Assembly: GCA_963693285.1 (NCBI GenBank)
Contig: OY848931.1
Span: forward strand, 3,824,079 to 3,888,078
Source of the DNA: Xestospongia muta
Lineage: Eukaryota > Porifera > Demospongiae > Haplosclerida > Petrosiidae
Direction: 5' to 3'
Length of the DNA: 64,000 nt
Positions 1-11,086 of the stretch are shown in pieces (the first letter of the stretch is position 1; each line of letters begins with the position of its first letter). A program made the translations under genes and the position numbers. The notes under the pieces were generated by a model. That model did no database searches. It was not told the origin of the DNA and saw only the letters and a program-made list of their open reading frames with translations.

Positions 1-9
1 TCTCTCTAG

Positions 10-419
10 GAGTTAACAGAGCTCTATTGTTCTGAGTGTAATACTCTCATTACACAGAAACAATATATTTTCAGTATGTCAGTAGATGGTCCATTAGCAG
101 CATATGTTAATCCTGGAGGATATGTTCATGATACATTGACCGTAACTGAATCATTTAACTTAAAGAGATCAGGTAGAGCCTCAACAGAACACTCATGGTT
201 TCCAGGGTAAGAGAATATGTCTATAATATAAGTGAAGAGTATTTTTCCTCTCTCTCTCTCTCTCTCTCTCTACACAGTTATCAATGGACAATTATGAACT
301 GCAAACAATGCAGAGATCATAAAGGGTGGTGTTTTGAAGCAGTCAAAAAGAATCTTTCACCTACAAAGTTTTACGGACTAAGACGACCGGGGTTAATACT
401 ATCAGTGAAAAAATTCTGA
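10..419 (+). CDS. CRBN: Cereblon, C-terminal CULT domain (5' truncated by window edge)
   Basis: Cereblon is the substrate receptor of the CRL4 (DDB1-CUL4) E3 ubiquitin ligase. Only its last two exons are in the window. Exon 10-206 follows a tctctctag acceptor and encodes a first zinc-type Cys pair (YCSEC), then [16 protein letters not shown] and [11 protein letters not shown]. Intron 207-277 has a GT donor, a (CT)n tract and a cacag acceptor. The last exon, 278-419, encodes [11 protein letters not shown] with the second Cys pair, then [13 protein letters not shown], and stops at TGA 417-419. The order CxxC, VNPxGYVH, [13 protein letters not shown], CKxC, SPxKFxGL is the CULT domain that binds thalidomide-type ligands. 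The Trp residues of HSWFPG and QWT, which in human cereblon belong to the tri-Trp pocket, are present. Upstream LON-domain exons lie outside the window. A broken second copy is at 9900-10531. Confidence 0.9.
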
Positions 420-660
420 TGAGCAAATATCTTAAGACTTTTTTATAACCATTATGGCATTTTCACTAAAGAGTTGAAATAAAAGTTTTTGTTTTGTAGA
501 GTTATTTGTATACACAATGTCTTGTTAAATGACCCAATTAATAAGTGTTATAATTGATACAATGTCTCTATATGTAAGGTGTTATAAAATGAGAATATAA
601 AAAAACTAAAATTTTCTTGTACAAATTACAAAGAAGTATATAATCAAACCTTCAAATCAA

Positions 661-3590
661 TCAAGAGCTTATTGCTGAAGGGTTCTCCTCTTCGGGTGGT
701 TCTTGTGAAGGGTTCATTTCTAAATTTTCAGGATCAGTTCCCCAGGGTAATCCCAAAATCAATGCCTGGTCACAAAGAGCTTGATAAGCTTGATCACGAT
801 GAAGAATGGCACCAAATAATATTGGCTAAAATGATGATATGATTAAATAGAGAGAGAGAACTCGTTACCTTTTCTCTCCCTTTAATTAAAACTTCAATTG
901 ACATTCCACTACCAGGAAGAACGGCAAAAGGTTTTGCCTATAGAAATGACATCACATGACATCATATGACATCTTACTTACTTTACAGGCATATTCAATA
1001 TCTTTTAAAGGAAGAGAAAACCGATCAGTATTGTCACTGGGTCGAGGAGATCTCTCAAAACAAATGTGACTATATATACATGTAAAATGATCACATGACT
1101 ATCACATGACATTACCTATGAGTCAAATACATACGCCCACTTTTAGAACCTACCAATGGTCTATCTCGATCAATTAACGAACACCGTTTTCCAGACTGCC
1201 AATCTAATAGAGATAGACTCCACCCCCTTATTAACAGGTCTATCCAACTTACTTTCTAGTGGTAATTCATCCAGGGGTAACTGGAACCGCTCACAAAATA
1301 AATTATCATTAAGTGAGAGACTAGTAACAGAGAGAGTGTCTTCATTACCAGCTGAACTGGACTACAGGAAGATAAAATTGACATTATTTTATAAGATAAT
1401 TCATTTACCATTTCTTCTTCAGTAAGAGATTGACGCTGAAAGAGTTCAGCATTAGTTGGTAAAGAATCCCACATTTTAGCAACTCCATCATATTTCGCTT
1501 TCACTTTAGGATACTTGCGATAAATATTATCAACAATAAACAACTTAAAGCCAACAAATAAACCTAAACAATTTATAACAATTTATTTTAACCCTTTCCT
1601 AAACAATAACAATTAATTTATTTTAACCCTTTCCTTTACCTGTTATAGTCAGTATATATGAGTTCGGTAGAACTAATGATATCAAGAACATCACACATAA
1701 TGTGGTGTATACTTGACGAGTTGCTTGTGGTTGATGCCATAGCAATAGACTGTATGATGTAAAAATGACATCATTGATGTGTAACTAAAAATAGGACTTC
1801 ACTTTTGTGCCTTTTCCAAGTGATTTGATACACCTTCTGTTATATTTTGAACTGTCTGTCCAACTTCTCTTATCAATTGAAATTTATCTGATAGACCTAA
1901 CGAGCTAAAACCATCATCCTGTAATAATGACATCTTATGCTATTTATAGATTATTGTTGCTATTATTAACCTCAGTATTTCTCTGCTGAGTCCCAAACCC
2001 AAACTGCTCAGTCAAACCACTAGAATGAGAACAGAAGCATTAAAACATAGGCTTGAGACTGAGATACTTACATGACATGAAAGTAATTCAATGTGAGGTA
2101 TATAATAGCTATTAATAGGATCAGCTGAATTATCCAACCATGCCACACACAGTACATGTATATCTGAGAATAAAGGGAACAGTAATAAATTAATATTAAT
2201 TAATATTATATTAATATTAATTGATATTATTTACTGTTAATTAATCATGTGATACACTATAGTTCTTGTGATATTATGTGTAGTTCCTATGATGTCATGT
2301 GATTGTTATGATAAAGACACAAGATGTATCACATGACTGACTGAATATGCTATACTAAAAGCATGTGATTATCACATGACTACGATTACATGTATCATAC
2401 CAGGAATGCAACGAGGGAAAGAGAGGGGTTTTTCCATTGGAGTATACCCATTATTAACTGAGCAGCCTCTCGCCATGGTTTACTAGAAGAGCCTATTCAC
2501 CAATTCAAGTGTAAAGAATTGTTTAATAATTGTTACCTATTCTTTGTAAATTGTCTTTCAATCTACAAAAGATAGCATATTATAACACATGATAATGATA
2601 TTGAAGACATAATACTCACTTCTTCGCCTGTAGTGGAGGTGTGTCCTCTGTCTCTTCATCAGCACTTGTTCTTGACTCATCAGTAAAATCATAAAGTATT
2701 TCAAATATCTATTGATAAATCACATGATAATCATGTGACAATAATGTGATAATAAATAGACTTACAAAGTCTTTTATTTTAGTCCATAATCCTTGTTTTG
2801 TTGATTGTCTTGAAGCTACTAGAAATAAAACACATACACATCATAATGAAAGTAAAAATTAACATAATCATTGTCAACATTAAATACACCTCATATACTA
2901 ATGTGTGTGCAGTTATATCATACCAGTAGGTTGTGATGATATACTCTCAAAACCCTCTGTAGTACTATCAGTGGATAATCTATTACCACGATATGAACCA
3001 TATTCTGTTGATCTAAGGAGACAATATATTAGTATATAATGTATTGACACATACTTGATAGCTTTACTACGTGATGTTGAGTTTGAATTAATGGAACCAC
3101 TTTTATATCTAGCTAGCTCATCTAGAAAATGAAAATTCTTTCTTAATTCATCTATCCATCCATCTGTCCATTTATACATCCATCTATCCATTTTTCTATC
3201 TATCTATCCATTGTATATGTACTTTTAAGTTCTTGGTTGTCCATTAGTGCATATGTTAGTTGACCATGAAGATGTTCTAGTTGTTGTTCATAAACTGCTT
3301 TATCTTCCTCAGTCCACACCTTACTATCTTTAGATGAGGGAGACTTTGGTTGAGGAGTATCTTCATCAGATCTAAGAGAGATATATATATATATATATAA
3401 GTAATGGTTCCTTTTTTGATAGATAATGTTCTCTCACTCTAAATTTTTCTCTAATCCTCTTTGATCATCTTCGTCCATATCCATCACCCAGTCTTCTCCT
3501 TCTCCCTCTCTTCCTCCAGACTGGATAGTAGAGAACAGTAGACCGTCTCTGATACGACCACGACGAGCTCCTAACTTTCTTCTGATCATT
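661..3590 (-). CDS. GRAMD4: GRAM domain-containing protein 4 homologue
   Basis: This is a complete, many-exon minus-strand gene. The start MIRRKLGARRGRIRDGL is at 3590 and the stop TGA at 661. Read 5' to 3', it has an acidic N-terminus and a coiled-coil exon (EEDKAVYEQQLEHLHGQL, about 3375-3215). Ser-rich exons at about 3125-2640 end in PPLQAKK. A membrane segment at about 2490-2060 contains YCVWHGWIIQLILLIAII. Next come LSDKFQLIREVGQTVQN, a second hydrophobic block (about 1750-1635), then LFIVDNIYRKYPKVKAKYD (from about 1560). A GRAM domain follows, with KRCSLIDRDRP and, near the end, VLPGSGMSIEVLIKG and FGAILHRDQAYQ. Phases agree across the introns I checked. Human GRAMD4 has the same order (VWHGW, KFQL, LRAKYD, INRDR, VLPGSGM, VHRDEA) and acts at ER/mitochondria in E2F1-linked apoptosis and lipid biology. 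It converges with cereblon. Two 5' fragments of this gene lie at 10540-10988 and 19265-20286. Confidence 0.88.
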
Positions 3591-3597
3591 TTGTCAT

Positions 3598-3660
3598 GTA
3601 TTGAGCCACACCTCCAATATTTTGGACCCCACCCCCAATACCATATTTGGTAAGCCTTGA
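3598..3660. promoter_or_regulatory. Upstream element shared by GRAMD4 and the ankyrin genes, copy 1
   Basis: Just upstream of the GRAMD4 start lies a block reading GAGCCACACCTCCAATATTT, then a C-rich stretch and CCATATTTGGTAAGCC. The same block recurs at about 11000-11060 and 20946-21000, directly before two ankyrin genes and next to GRAMD4 5' fragments. It is therefore likely a bidirectional core promoter that was copied with the segmental duplication. CCATATTTGG fits a CArG-like CC(A/T)6GG motif; any factor binding is inference. Confidence 0.5.
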
Positions 3661-3779
3661 AACGTCTTAATAAAACAGCATTATGTCTAGTATCCAGCAA
3701 CCGACAGCCATTAGCCGGAGAAAGTTATCCAAAATTTTAACCCCTTCTTTTTTGTTATTGAATTCTCTCACGTCAGCAG

Positions 3780-4008
3780 AAGTTCTATCTTTAATAGAGG
3801 GCTTCCTCTAACTATCTCTGATCTACATCCGCCAAATACTGTTGATGTTTCAGGAGGTTCCAGTTTGATGATGGAGCAGCAACCAGGGCAATTGGAATCA
3901 TTAGCTGCTTTGTTTATTGGTTTGAGTACACAAGAGTTGCCACATGAAGAGACCACTCTTCAAAATCAGATGACTGTTGTAGAAGTAAAAGAACATAGTG
4001 AGATATGA
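3780..4008 (+). CDS. Possible terminal exon of an unrecognised plus-strand gene
   Basis: After a cgtcagcag acceptor-like sequence, an open frame of 75 codons begins SSIFNRGLPLTISDLHPPN and ends VVEVKEHSEI followed by TGA at 4006-4008. Composition looks coding (QQPGQLESLAALFIGL, then Glu/Gln-rich). No upstream exon or initiator is evident. It occupies the slot downstream of the shared promoter where the duplicated blocks carry an ankyrin gene, but it does not resemble the ankyrin proteins. It may be a gene remnant or a short unannotated exon. No function can be assigned. Confidence 0.28.
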
Positions 4009-4154
4009 CTAGTTCAAAGTTTTCCTTAGTAAGTTCTGCTATTACTATGTGTTATCGGTATTCATCACCTTGGTTTTATCAATGAGTGTCCTTATAGTGG
4101 GTTTAGTAGTACTTGGTATGAGTACAAGATTAGAATATAGAACAAGCATCCTGA

Positions 4155-4525
4155 AATTATGGAAGCCGAGGACAGACATTCCAATTCCTATTTTTCTTAT
4201 TTTATCAAATGGGATTATATGCAGTTGGAATGTATGTCCTCAACTTCCGTAAATAACACTCATAGAATATGCAACAAAAATCAGGAACCTAACCCAACTG
4301 GAAACATCTCACTGACACTTGATTCTAAGAGACAGTTCGTGGTGCTCGTGCTCTGTGTTTTATTAATAACAAGAAAAGCCTAGAAATGGCACACATGCAA
4401 AGAATGGAATAAGGAATAAGAAATTGAAAGTTATCAAGGTCGTTAATTGGAATTTTTAAAATACGCAAGATGCACAGAAGAAACAAGAAATAGGAATTGG
4501 AATGTCCATCCTTGGCTTTCATATG
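4155..4525. repeat. Three-armed inverted repeat (MITE-like remnant?)
   Basis: An arm at about 4155-4184 (gccgaggacagacattccaa core) is matched in inverted orientation at about 4217-4248 (tggaatgtatgtcctcaac core) and again at about 4495-4525 (ttggaatgtccatccttggc core). Imperfect arms facing each other suggest a degenerate foldback element. Target-site duplications were not identified. Confidence 0.4.
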
Positions 4526-5409
4526 AAATAGAGTTTCCTCGAATCTTAATTCCATGGCATCCTTTCTTCTTTTCTATAGGCTTGATATATTGACTGGAAC
4601 AAACAGTTCTTCAATTATACCTCTCCTCATAGTCAACAGTCTCCATTAATAGTCAGCAAAGCCCACAACTGTTTGGTTAGCTCTTAGTATAACAAGAATC
4701 TTAGCTGGTCCTTGGCTGGATGGACCCTTAGTCCAGATAGAAAGTAAGTACATGTATATGTAAGAAGTGGTATGGTCTAGTTAATGTATGGACTGGAGGG
4801 TAAAGGATATATATCTAAGAAAAATAAGGATTAAAAGTGTTTATAATGAAGACATGCTTTCAAGATGTGACCCTCTCTATAGTCTGTAGTGGACGCTTTG
4901 GGATATTAGCATGGATTGGATCAGGACACTGAGGAGAGTTCAATATACAGGATGTTCTTAGTTTAGAATATATTATTATGAGAATAAAATGTGATTACGC
5001 CATTAATAAGATATTGTTTTTAATAAATTAGAAGAGATTACTGGTATTAAAACTAGACCACCAAATTAACATTGTAAGATTCTCTTTTTTCAGAATATCT
5101 GTGGAATCTTTATCAAACCAGTCTACAGACCAAGACAAACCAGTTATCCTAGTTTAGCTTGTAATATCTGCACTTTTAAAATGAATCACATTTTCCACAA
5201 AATCTATTTTTTGCATACTATTGCATTATCTAAAACAAATTTGGATTAGGATGAGGGTATCCATGTTTTATTAAATTTATACTTAAAAATGTTCATCAAG
5301 TATCTGGATACAAAGCTAAGGCAATGAATTATAATTGTTCAATTGATTTTAGGTGTACATTTTAATTGTAGTTTGTTGATATCCTACTACCCACTATCAT
5401 GTTTGTTAT

Positions 5410-5660
5410 TCTTTTTAAAAAAGAATAATTTCGTTAGCTAATAACTACGTAATAGACACAGACAAGTATCAAACAAGTTGGACTCAAACCCATACTAATA
5501 GACTCATTCCGATACTGTATAGCAGAGTCCTTTACATCACTTGGTGAGCCATGGAACTCAGTTATATGCTCAATTTTTATAAGAAGTGTAATAAAATTTG
5601 TGTGTAGACGCTGAACCCTAAACTTCTTAAATAGTTTTAAAAAATTAAATGATAAATAAA
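5410..5660 (-). mobile_element. tRNA-derived SINE-like element, copy 1
   Basis: On the minus strand the head reads TGGCTCACCAAGTGATGTAA (box A-like), and about 50 nt later comes GGGTTTGAGTCC, a good RNA polymerase III box B. This is tRNA-like spacing with no intact tRNA fold. The copy shares its head and flanks with a second copy about 270 bp away, as expected for a SINE family or a local duplication of one. Element ends are approximate. Confidence 0.5.
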
Positions 5661-5679
5661 AATTAATTGTTCTTTTAAA

Positions 5680-6040
5680 TAAAGAATAATATGTTTGCTA
5701 ATAGTTGTGTAGTAAACACAGACACTGAACAAGTTGGACTCAAACCCATACTAAAAACACAGACACTGAACAAGTTGGACTCAAACCCATACTAATAGAC
5801 TCATTCCGATACTGCATATCAGAGCCTTTACATCACTTGGTGAACCATAGAACTCAGTTGTATGCTCAATTTTGTATTTAAGATTACATGATAATGATGG
5901 CACAAATTTAATGCTATAAATTTTTTATCTTATCTACAATTAAAAAAAGTGTAATAAAATTTGTGTGTAGACACTGAACCCTAAACTTCTTATATAGTTT
6001 TTAATAAAAAATTAAACGATAAATAAAGATTAATTTTGAC
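5680..6040 (-). mobile_element. tRNA-derived SINE-like element, copy 2
   Basis: This diverged second copy has the same box A-like and box B-like head (complement of ggactcaaacccatactaat) and the same tail (tgtgtagacactgaacccta on the plus strand). It contains an internal duplication of about 38 bp: cacagacactgaacaagttg occurs twice near 5716-5775. It also has about 60 extra bp (about 5878-5940) absent from copy 1. Confidence 0.5.
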
Positions 6041-7010
6041 TATTAAAAGAAATAAATATCTTTGAAGAACTTGATTAAAAACACTGAATAGAAATTAAAC
6101 CACATTGATTGGGCGGGAAAAATATCATCAGCACGTGTACACAACTAGTAAAAGAACGCGTGACTATGATTATGGCGGGAAAATCTCAACTATTAGCACG
6201 CGACTAACAAGCAAAAATCTTTAATAGATTTTTAATTAATTTTGGTCAAAAATGATTCTTGATTAAATTAATGTAATGTAAAAAAAGGAGAAACTAAATT
6301 AATAATAATAAAGAAATGATTGACATAATAAATAAAATAAATAAGTATAGTAATACTATAATAGGTATAATAATACTATAGTTGTAAAAAGATTCAGTGA
6401 TTATAGTATACAGCAGCAGTATACAATGATAAGTAAACTGATTGTCGTATTAGAGTTTCAAAAGAAATTGAATTCTAAACTAATTCATTTTTAATAAAAA
6501 AAATAAAAGTCTAAAAATAATTGTTAAATAAATATCTTCAAAGTTAAAATTGACAAATTTAGTGAAAATGTTATTTTAAGAAAATTTATACATATAATAA
6601 CAAACTATAAAAAAACTATAAAAAAACAAGAAAAAAATGACAACAAAAAATGTAAAAAAAATAGTCTCTGTAGTTGAATAGTTCCCAAGAAGTCCAGTGA
6701 AGGTCCAGTGAAGGTCTCCAATCCAACAATTATAGGAAAGAGATGATGGAGAGTTCCCAAGAGTCCAGTCAGTCCACGAGTTGAGAACATAGAGGGAGAA
6801 AGAGAGAAGAATAACAACTGGATAACTAAAGAGTGGATGAGAAGTGAATGGATGGAGAGACAGCTCACCTTTTTCACCAGTGCTGCTCCTGCAGGGAAAG
6901 AAAGAGAGAGTAGTTATGAACTGATGGTGACAATGAGTAGATAGAGAGTGAAGAGAGACAGAGGAAGTGAAAAGGGACCACCAATACACACGCACCCTAG
7001 AAGATCAGAG

Positions 7011-7085
7011 CTTCCCCCCGCCACCTGGCGGCCTCGGATGTTTAAAAAAAATTTTTTTTTGAGGCCGCCAGGCGGCAGGGGGAAG
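7011..7085. repeat. Near-perfect GC-rich hairpin
   Basis: Arms 7011-7035 and 7061-7085 are 25 nt each and complementary with about two mismatches. The arm core is CCTGGCGGCCTC / GAGGCCGCCAGG. They flank a 25-nt AT loop of an A run followed by a T run. The GC-rich stem stands out sharply from its AT-rich surroundings. It could be a foldback element, a structured RNA or a palindromic binding site; the sequence does not decide. Confidence 0.7.
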
Positions 7086-7499
7086 ATAATTAATAGGGTT
7101 TGTATGGGCTGGATAGCCCAAAAAAAATAAAAATAAAAATAAAAAGAAAAGGAAAGAAGGCTTGAAAGAAGAAGACAGAAGAGACCAGGCAGGAGAGCGA
7201 CTCATCTTTTACATCCAGAGAACTGAGAACAGTCAAAACACCAGAGAACACCAGTCTAAAACATCAGAGAACAGTCAACAACATCAGAGAACATCAGACA
7301 ACTCGTGGTAACTTCCAATTGAGTCCTGTAGAAACGAAGAGAAGAGTCAATTAGGGAACTAAACAAAAATAAAAAGATAAAAATTAAATAAAAAAAACAG
7401 AAAATAAATAAAATAATAATTAAATAAAAAAGAACAGAAAAGAAAATGAAAAGGATGATCCAGCGAAGAGGAGGGATCCAACGAAGTGACGAACAGAGA

Positions 7500-7590
7500 G
7501 ACGAGTCGTTAAGAGGGTCGAAGTGGAGAACGAAGAGACGAGTCGTGAAGCGGGGCGAAGTGGAGAACGAAGAGATGAGTCGTAGCGACG
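7500..7590 (+). repeat. 37-bp tandem repeat, about 2.5 units
   Basis: Units start at 7500, 7537 and 7574 (partial). Each begins GACGAGTCGT or GATGAGTCGT, and the two full units continue to CGAAGTGGAGAACGAAGA. An open reading frame of 81 codons runs across it, but it is low-complexity and Arg/Glu-rich, so I do not call it a gene. Confidence 0.6.
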
Positions 7591-7811
7591 AAGTCTGTGA
7601 ACTAAAATGGCTTTCAAATGGAGTCTTTTTTATATTTTCAAGACATCTCTGTCATGCTTCATTACGATGGACACAAGGCACAAACTCGTGACAATTTGGC
7701 GGGAAATAACAGTAGGCTCCAACCACGCGTGACCAACATTAATTGATTTTTAATTGATTTTTAATTGATCTGATAACAATTAATTAAAAGTCTTCTAAAT
7801 ACATAAAAACA

Positions 7812-8809
7812 TTACAGTACACTATCTATTCTAGTTCCAAAATTGTTTACAACAAGTATGACAGCTTCATCTTTGTAATGTAATGTCACAAATAATGTTG
7901 ACTGAAACAAACGATTATAGTTAAACCAGATATTATATAACTTCAGTGACGGTTTTTGATCAGCATTAATACCAGTTACCAGCTGACGATACTATGTAGT
8001 CTTTTTAACCAATTGTATTGACCAGCTTTGTTGGTTAGCTTGTAATTCTATGACCCAGTCCACTGAACAACTAGAAAAAAAACAAAGAATATTAATTGAC
8101 ATCTTTCTCTCAATGACATCCAAGTTACATGAAATATCTGTATACATGAATGTTACTGTTATAGAGACTCTAGGTCCAGTTTTCCTGCCATACCAGGTAT
8201 GTCTTGATCCATTTCCTCCTTTGTAACTGGCTTCTCAGTGCTATATCCAAATGGACACAAAAAGAGTGGCATTAGCTAAATATCATTTATTTATCATTTT
8301 TATCTTTACAATCATGTGCCTCCTCCACATTTACCTCCTTTTAATTTTTAGCAATATATTAAGGAAGCGTGTTCATGCAGGCTGAAACAGGTTATGGATT
8401 GGTTACTGTATTGGGTCTCCAGACATACCCTTTCTTTGTGCTTTAGCTATTATCAGGTCAATAATTCCTCTGTGTATTTTATTGTGATACATCTTCTTCA
8501 CACAATCAAGTTATTTCCTAATATGGAAATAAGATTCTGTTAATATCAATGGAAAACTACCTCAACAGAACAAGCATTATTATGTGTGATTTTATTACAT
8601 AATGTATTATTAATAAATTATTATTAATGAATGATTACATGACATTTGGTCTCTTTTCGATCATTGCTATGTATAATACCTTGAAGTGTGTCATCTTCTA
8701 AATCATATAACTGGTACATTTAGTATTTTAAAATATGGATTAAGACTTAGAGAGAAGTCTATATCTATAGTCTTACCCTAATACTAGCTTTCTTTGAGAT
8801 GTCCCAGTC

Positions 8810-8867
<58 letters not shown>

Positions 8868-9155
8868 TCAGTCAGTCATCATTACTTTTGTTCAAGGAGA
8901 CATCTTTTTAAATTCTTCAACTTTCTTAATAATTTTAACCTTCAACAACAGCAAAACAAATTAAACACTAGTTGTTCACAACTATTAAACTATTACTCAC
9001 AGTTCCTGAAATAATATCTTGTATAAAACTTTTCAAACTAGCAGTACTAGACATTTGACAACATGTTAAATGATTCATCAAGTCTACAATAGTAAGTGGT
9101 GGAGGTAAGTCTTCACTGGTAGTTGGTGCATTAGCTGGTTGACTGGATTGAGACA
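7812..9155 (-). CDS. Unresolved multi-exon minus-strand gene
   Basis: Several exon-like segments lie in series on the minus strand. Exon 9001-9155 (SQSSQPANAPTTSEDLPPPL, then DLMNHLTCCQMSSTASLKSF) has a tag acceptor and a gtgag donor. A second at about 8440-8500 reads MYHNKIHRGIIDLIIAKAQR and has a gtatgt donor. A third near 8165-8245 reads EKPVTKEEMDQDIPGM. A fourth near 8015-8075 reads VDWVIELQANQQSWSIQL. The last ends near 7812 with LFVTLHYKDEAVILVVNN. I could not join them all in phase: a TAG follows the fourth segment. It may be incompletely resolved or decayed. I do not recognise the family. A (CT)n tract (sense strand) at 8812-8863 lies in one intron. Confidence 0.33.
8812..8863. repeat. 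(GA)n microsatellite
   Basis: About 26 GA dinucleotides. On the strand of the putative minus-strand gene this reads (CT)n, as at other intronic polypyrimidine tracts in the window. Confidence 0.9.
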
Positions 9156-9899
9156 CTACAAATAAATGAATCAGATAATGAAGACATATATATAGCAGAC
9201 ATTAGGAATATAAAACAGGTTTAGTCCTTGTGTGTGATAGTATTAAATATGTCTTTAAGATTATTAATAACTGGTAATTTTAGGTTTACAGTTGAGAGCC
9301 AAATTTTATATATAAATAGCGCGTTTGTGAGCTGAATCAATTGGTGCAAGTTCTATGCAGATAGCATGTAAAACAGCAAAGTTATTTACTAGTCTGGGTG
9401 GCCCAACTCAACTCGGACATACAATAGCAAAAGCTGTGATGTAGCAATATGGAAAACTAAGAAATTTCAATGATCAGTAACACTTGTTGCCATAGTAACA
9501 CTGTGATCCACCAAGATTGTTGTATGGATCAGTGGTAACAAATTGTATATGTATTCACATCATATATATATGAAAGTGACATATGATAATAAAATTAAAA
9601 AAATAACATGTAGACCACCTGGTATACTATGTCCCTGTTGTCAGGACAGATAATTAAACCCTGATGCAAAAGGTTCCATTTTATATCATGAAGATGATCA
9701 AACAATAACAAGGACTGTGTTGTGTACCTTTTTGTTTACTCTGTGATTACTATAGTTGAAGCAACAATGGATTGTGAGTCATAGTCTGAGTAGTCATAGG
9801 AGGAAGACAAGATGACAAACATAATACAACAACAGATCCTTCAACAGCAGATTTCAACTGAAGCAACTGGTTATCTTTTAGTTACCTAGCTTATGTCAG
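9156..9899. other. Intergenic interval
   Basis: AT-rich sequence with no coding exon, RNA gene or clear repeat that I can support. The upstream part of the cereblon pseudogene may extend into its right end. Confidence 0.4.
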
Positions 9900-10531
9900 T
9901 CATCGTGTCCAGTACCAGGATGGGTCTTACAGAAATATAACTATGTAAGTGAGTGAATACAATTTTTACTAAATTATCATAGTCTCAGACCTAGACTTAC
10001 AAGACATATAGGTTTGAGTCTGAAACTGAATGTTGGTTTTCTGTAATGTATTTATTATTTTTGTTCTAGGATTATTTAAGAGAACAAGTCCTCAAAGCTC
10101 ATCAGTTGAATACACTTAATAATGAGAGTGGGTCAGATAATTTGCCTACTGATGTTACTGGTTAGTTGTAACTCAAATATCTTTGATACTCTCTCTCTCT
10201 CTCTCTCTTCCTCTTAGAATTGTCATACTGGTTGTTACGACGATTACCAGTGAATGATACCACAAAACTGGAACTACTTTCCATTCCTTGTCCCACGAGA
10301 AGACTAATGCAAGGATTGAAGATGTTAAATGCAAGGAAGAATGTAATAATTTGATAACTCTCTCTCTCTCTCTCTCTCTCTCAAACAATATATTTTCAGT
10401 ATGTCAGTAGATGGTTCATTAACAGCATATGTTAACCCTGGAGGATATGTTCATGATACATTGACCGTAACTGAATCATTTAACTTAAAGAGATCAGGTA
10501 GAGCTTCAACAGAACACTCATGGTTTCCAGA
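9900..10531 (+). pseudogene. CRBN: Truncated cereblon duplicate
   Basis: Four exon-like blocks match cereblon. The first, 9900-9944, ends PVPGWVLQKYNY. The second, about 10071-10160, starts DYLREQVLKAHQLN. The third, 10218-10342, has ELSYWLLRRLPVNDTTKLEL. The fourth, about 10400-10531, carries [16 protein letters not shown] and STEHSWFP. These cover the end of the LON-like domain and half of the CULT domain. The first CULT Cys pair has been replaced by a (CT)n run. The copy stops at the splice donor after HSWFP, where GRAMD4 intron sequence begins, so the exon with the second Cys pair is absent. No functional CULT zinc site can form. The intact 3' end is at 10-419. Confidence 0.82.
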
Positions 10532-10539
10532 GTTAACCT

Positions 10540-10988
10540 ATCCATCCATCTGTCCATTCATACATCCATCTATCCATTTGTCTATCTATCTATCCATTGT
10601 ATATGTACTTTTAAGTTCTTGGTTGTCCATTAGTGCATATGTTAGTTGATCATGAAGATGTTCTAGTTGTTGTTCATAAATTGCTTTATCTTCCTTAGTG
10701 CACACCTTACTACCTTTAGATGAGGGAGACTTTGGTTGAGGAGTATCTTCATCAGATCTAAGAGAGATAGAGAGAATGATACATATAAATGATACATAAA
10801 TGGTTCCATTTTTGATTAATAATGTCCTCTCACTCTAAATTTTTCTCTAATCCTCTGTGATCATCTTCCTCCATATCCATGACCTAGTCTTCTCCTTCTC
10901 CCTCTCCTCCTCCAGACTGAATATTAGAGAACAGTAGACCGTCTCTGATACGACCACGACGAGCTCCTAACTTCTTTCTTCTGATCAT
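10540..10988 (-). pseudogene. GRAMD4: GRAMD4 5' fragment, copy 1
   Basis: It contains the coiled-coil exon (EDKAIYEQQLEHLHDQL, about 10760-10594) and the first exon, with the start at 10988 and MIRRKKLGARRGRIRDGL. In the first exon the tryptophan codon of the intact gene's EDWVMDMDE is TAG, a premature stop. Everything downstream of the coiled-coil exon is missing. It abuts the truncated cereblon, so the interval equivalent to roughly 207-3150 of the intact locus has been deleted. Confidence 0.85.
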
Positions 10989-10999
10989 CTGTGTTGTGT

Positions 11000-11060
11000 A
11001 TGGAGCCACACCTCCAATATTTTGTACTCCACCCAGTACACCATATTTGGTAAGCCTTTT
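11000..11060. promoter_or_regulatory. Shared upstream element, copy 2
   Basis: GAGCCACACCTCCAATATTT followed by ccatatttggtaagcc, as upstream of GRAMD4, now immediately 5' of an ankyrin gene whose ATG is at 11087. Confidence 0.5.
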
Positions 11061-11086
11061 GCCAGCAACGAGCTCTTTTTAGCATA

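Larger units (their letters stand above)
4009..7811. other. Gene-poor, repeat-rich interval
   Basis: No convincing coding exon was found here. A hydrophobic open frame from about 4050 lacks an ATG and overlaps the inverted repeat. The interval holds the inverted repeat near 4.2 kb, two SINE-like copies at 5.4-6.0 kb, and very AT-rich DNA at 6.0-6.6 kb. A purine-rich segment at 6.8-7.6 kb contains a strong hairpin and a 37-bp tandem repeat. GGCGGGAAA (an E2F-type core) occurs near 6111, 6173 and 7696, so part of the interval could be regulatory. Confidence 0.5.

Noticed and set aside
1636..1740. The frame opening MASTTSNSSSIHHIMCDVLD as a separate gene start
   Set aside because: Another frame of the same exon (YTTLCVMFLISLVLPNSYIL) joins both neighbouring GRAMD4 exons in phase and matches the GRAMD4 membrane segment.
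4049..4252. Hydrophobic frame resembling a membrane helix
   Set aside because: It starts from a non-ATG codon and runs into the inverted repeat; no exon partners found.
6576..6995. Two overlapping minus-strand Phe/Ser/Leu-rich frames
   Set aside because: Low-complexity complement of purine-rich and A-rich sequence, with no domain pattern.
7446..7691. 81-codon Arg/Glu-rich plus-strand frame
   Set aside because: It overlaps a 37-bp tandem repeat and purine-rich DNA; no similarity or splice context.
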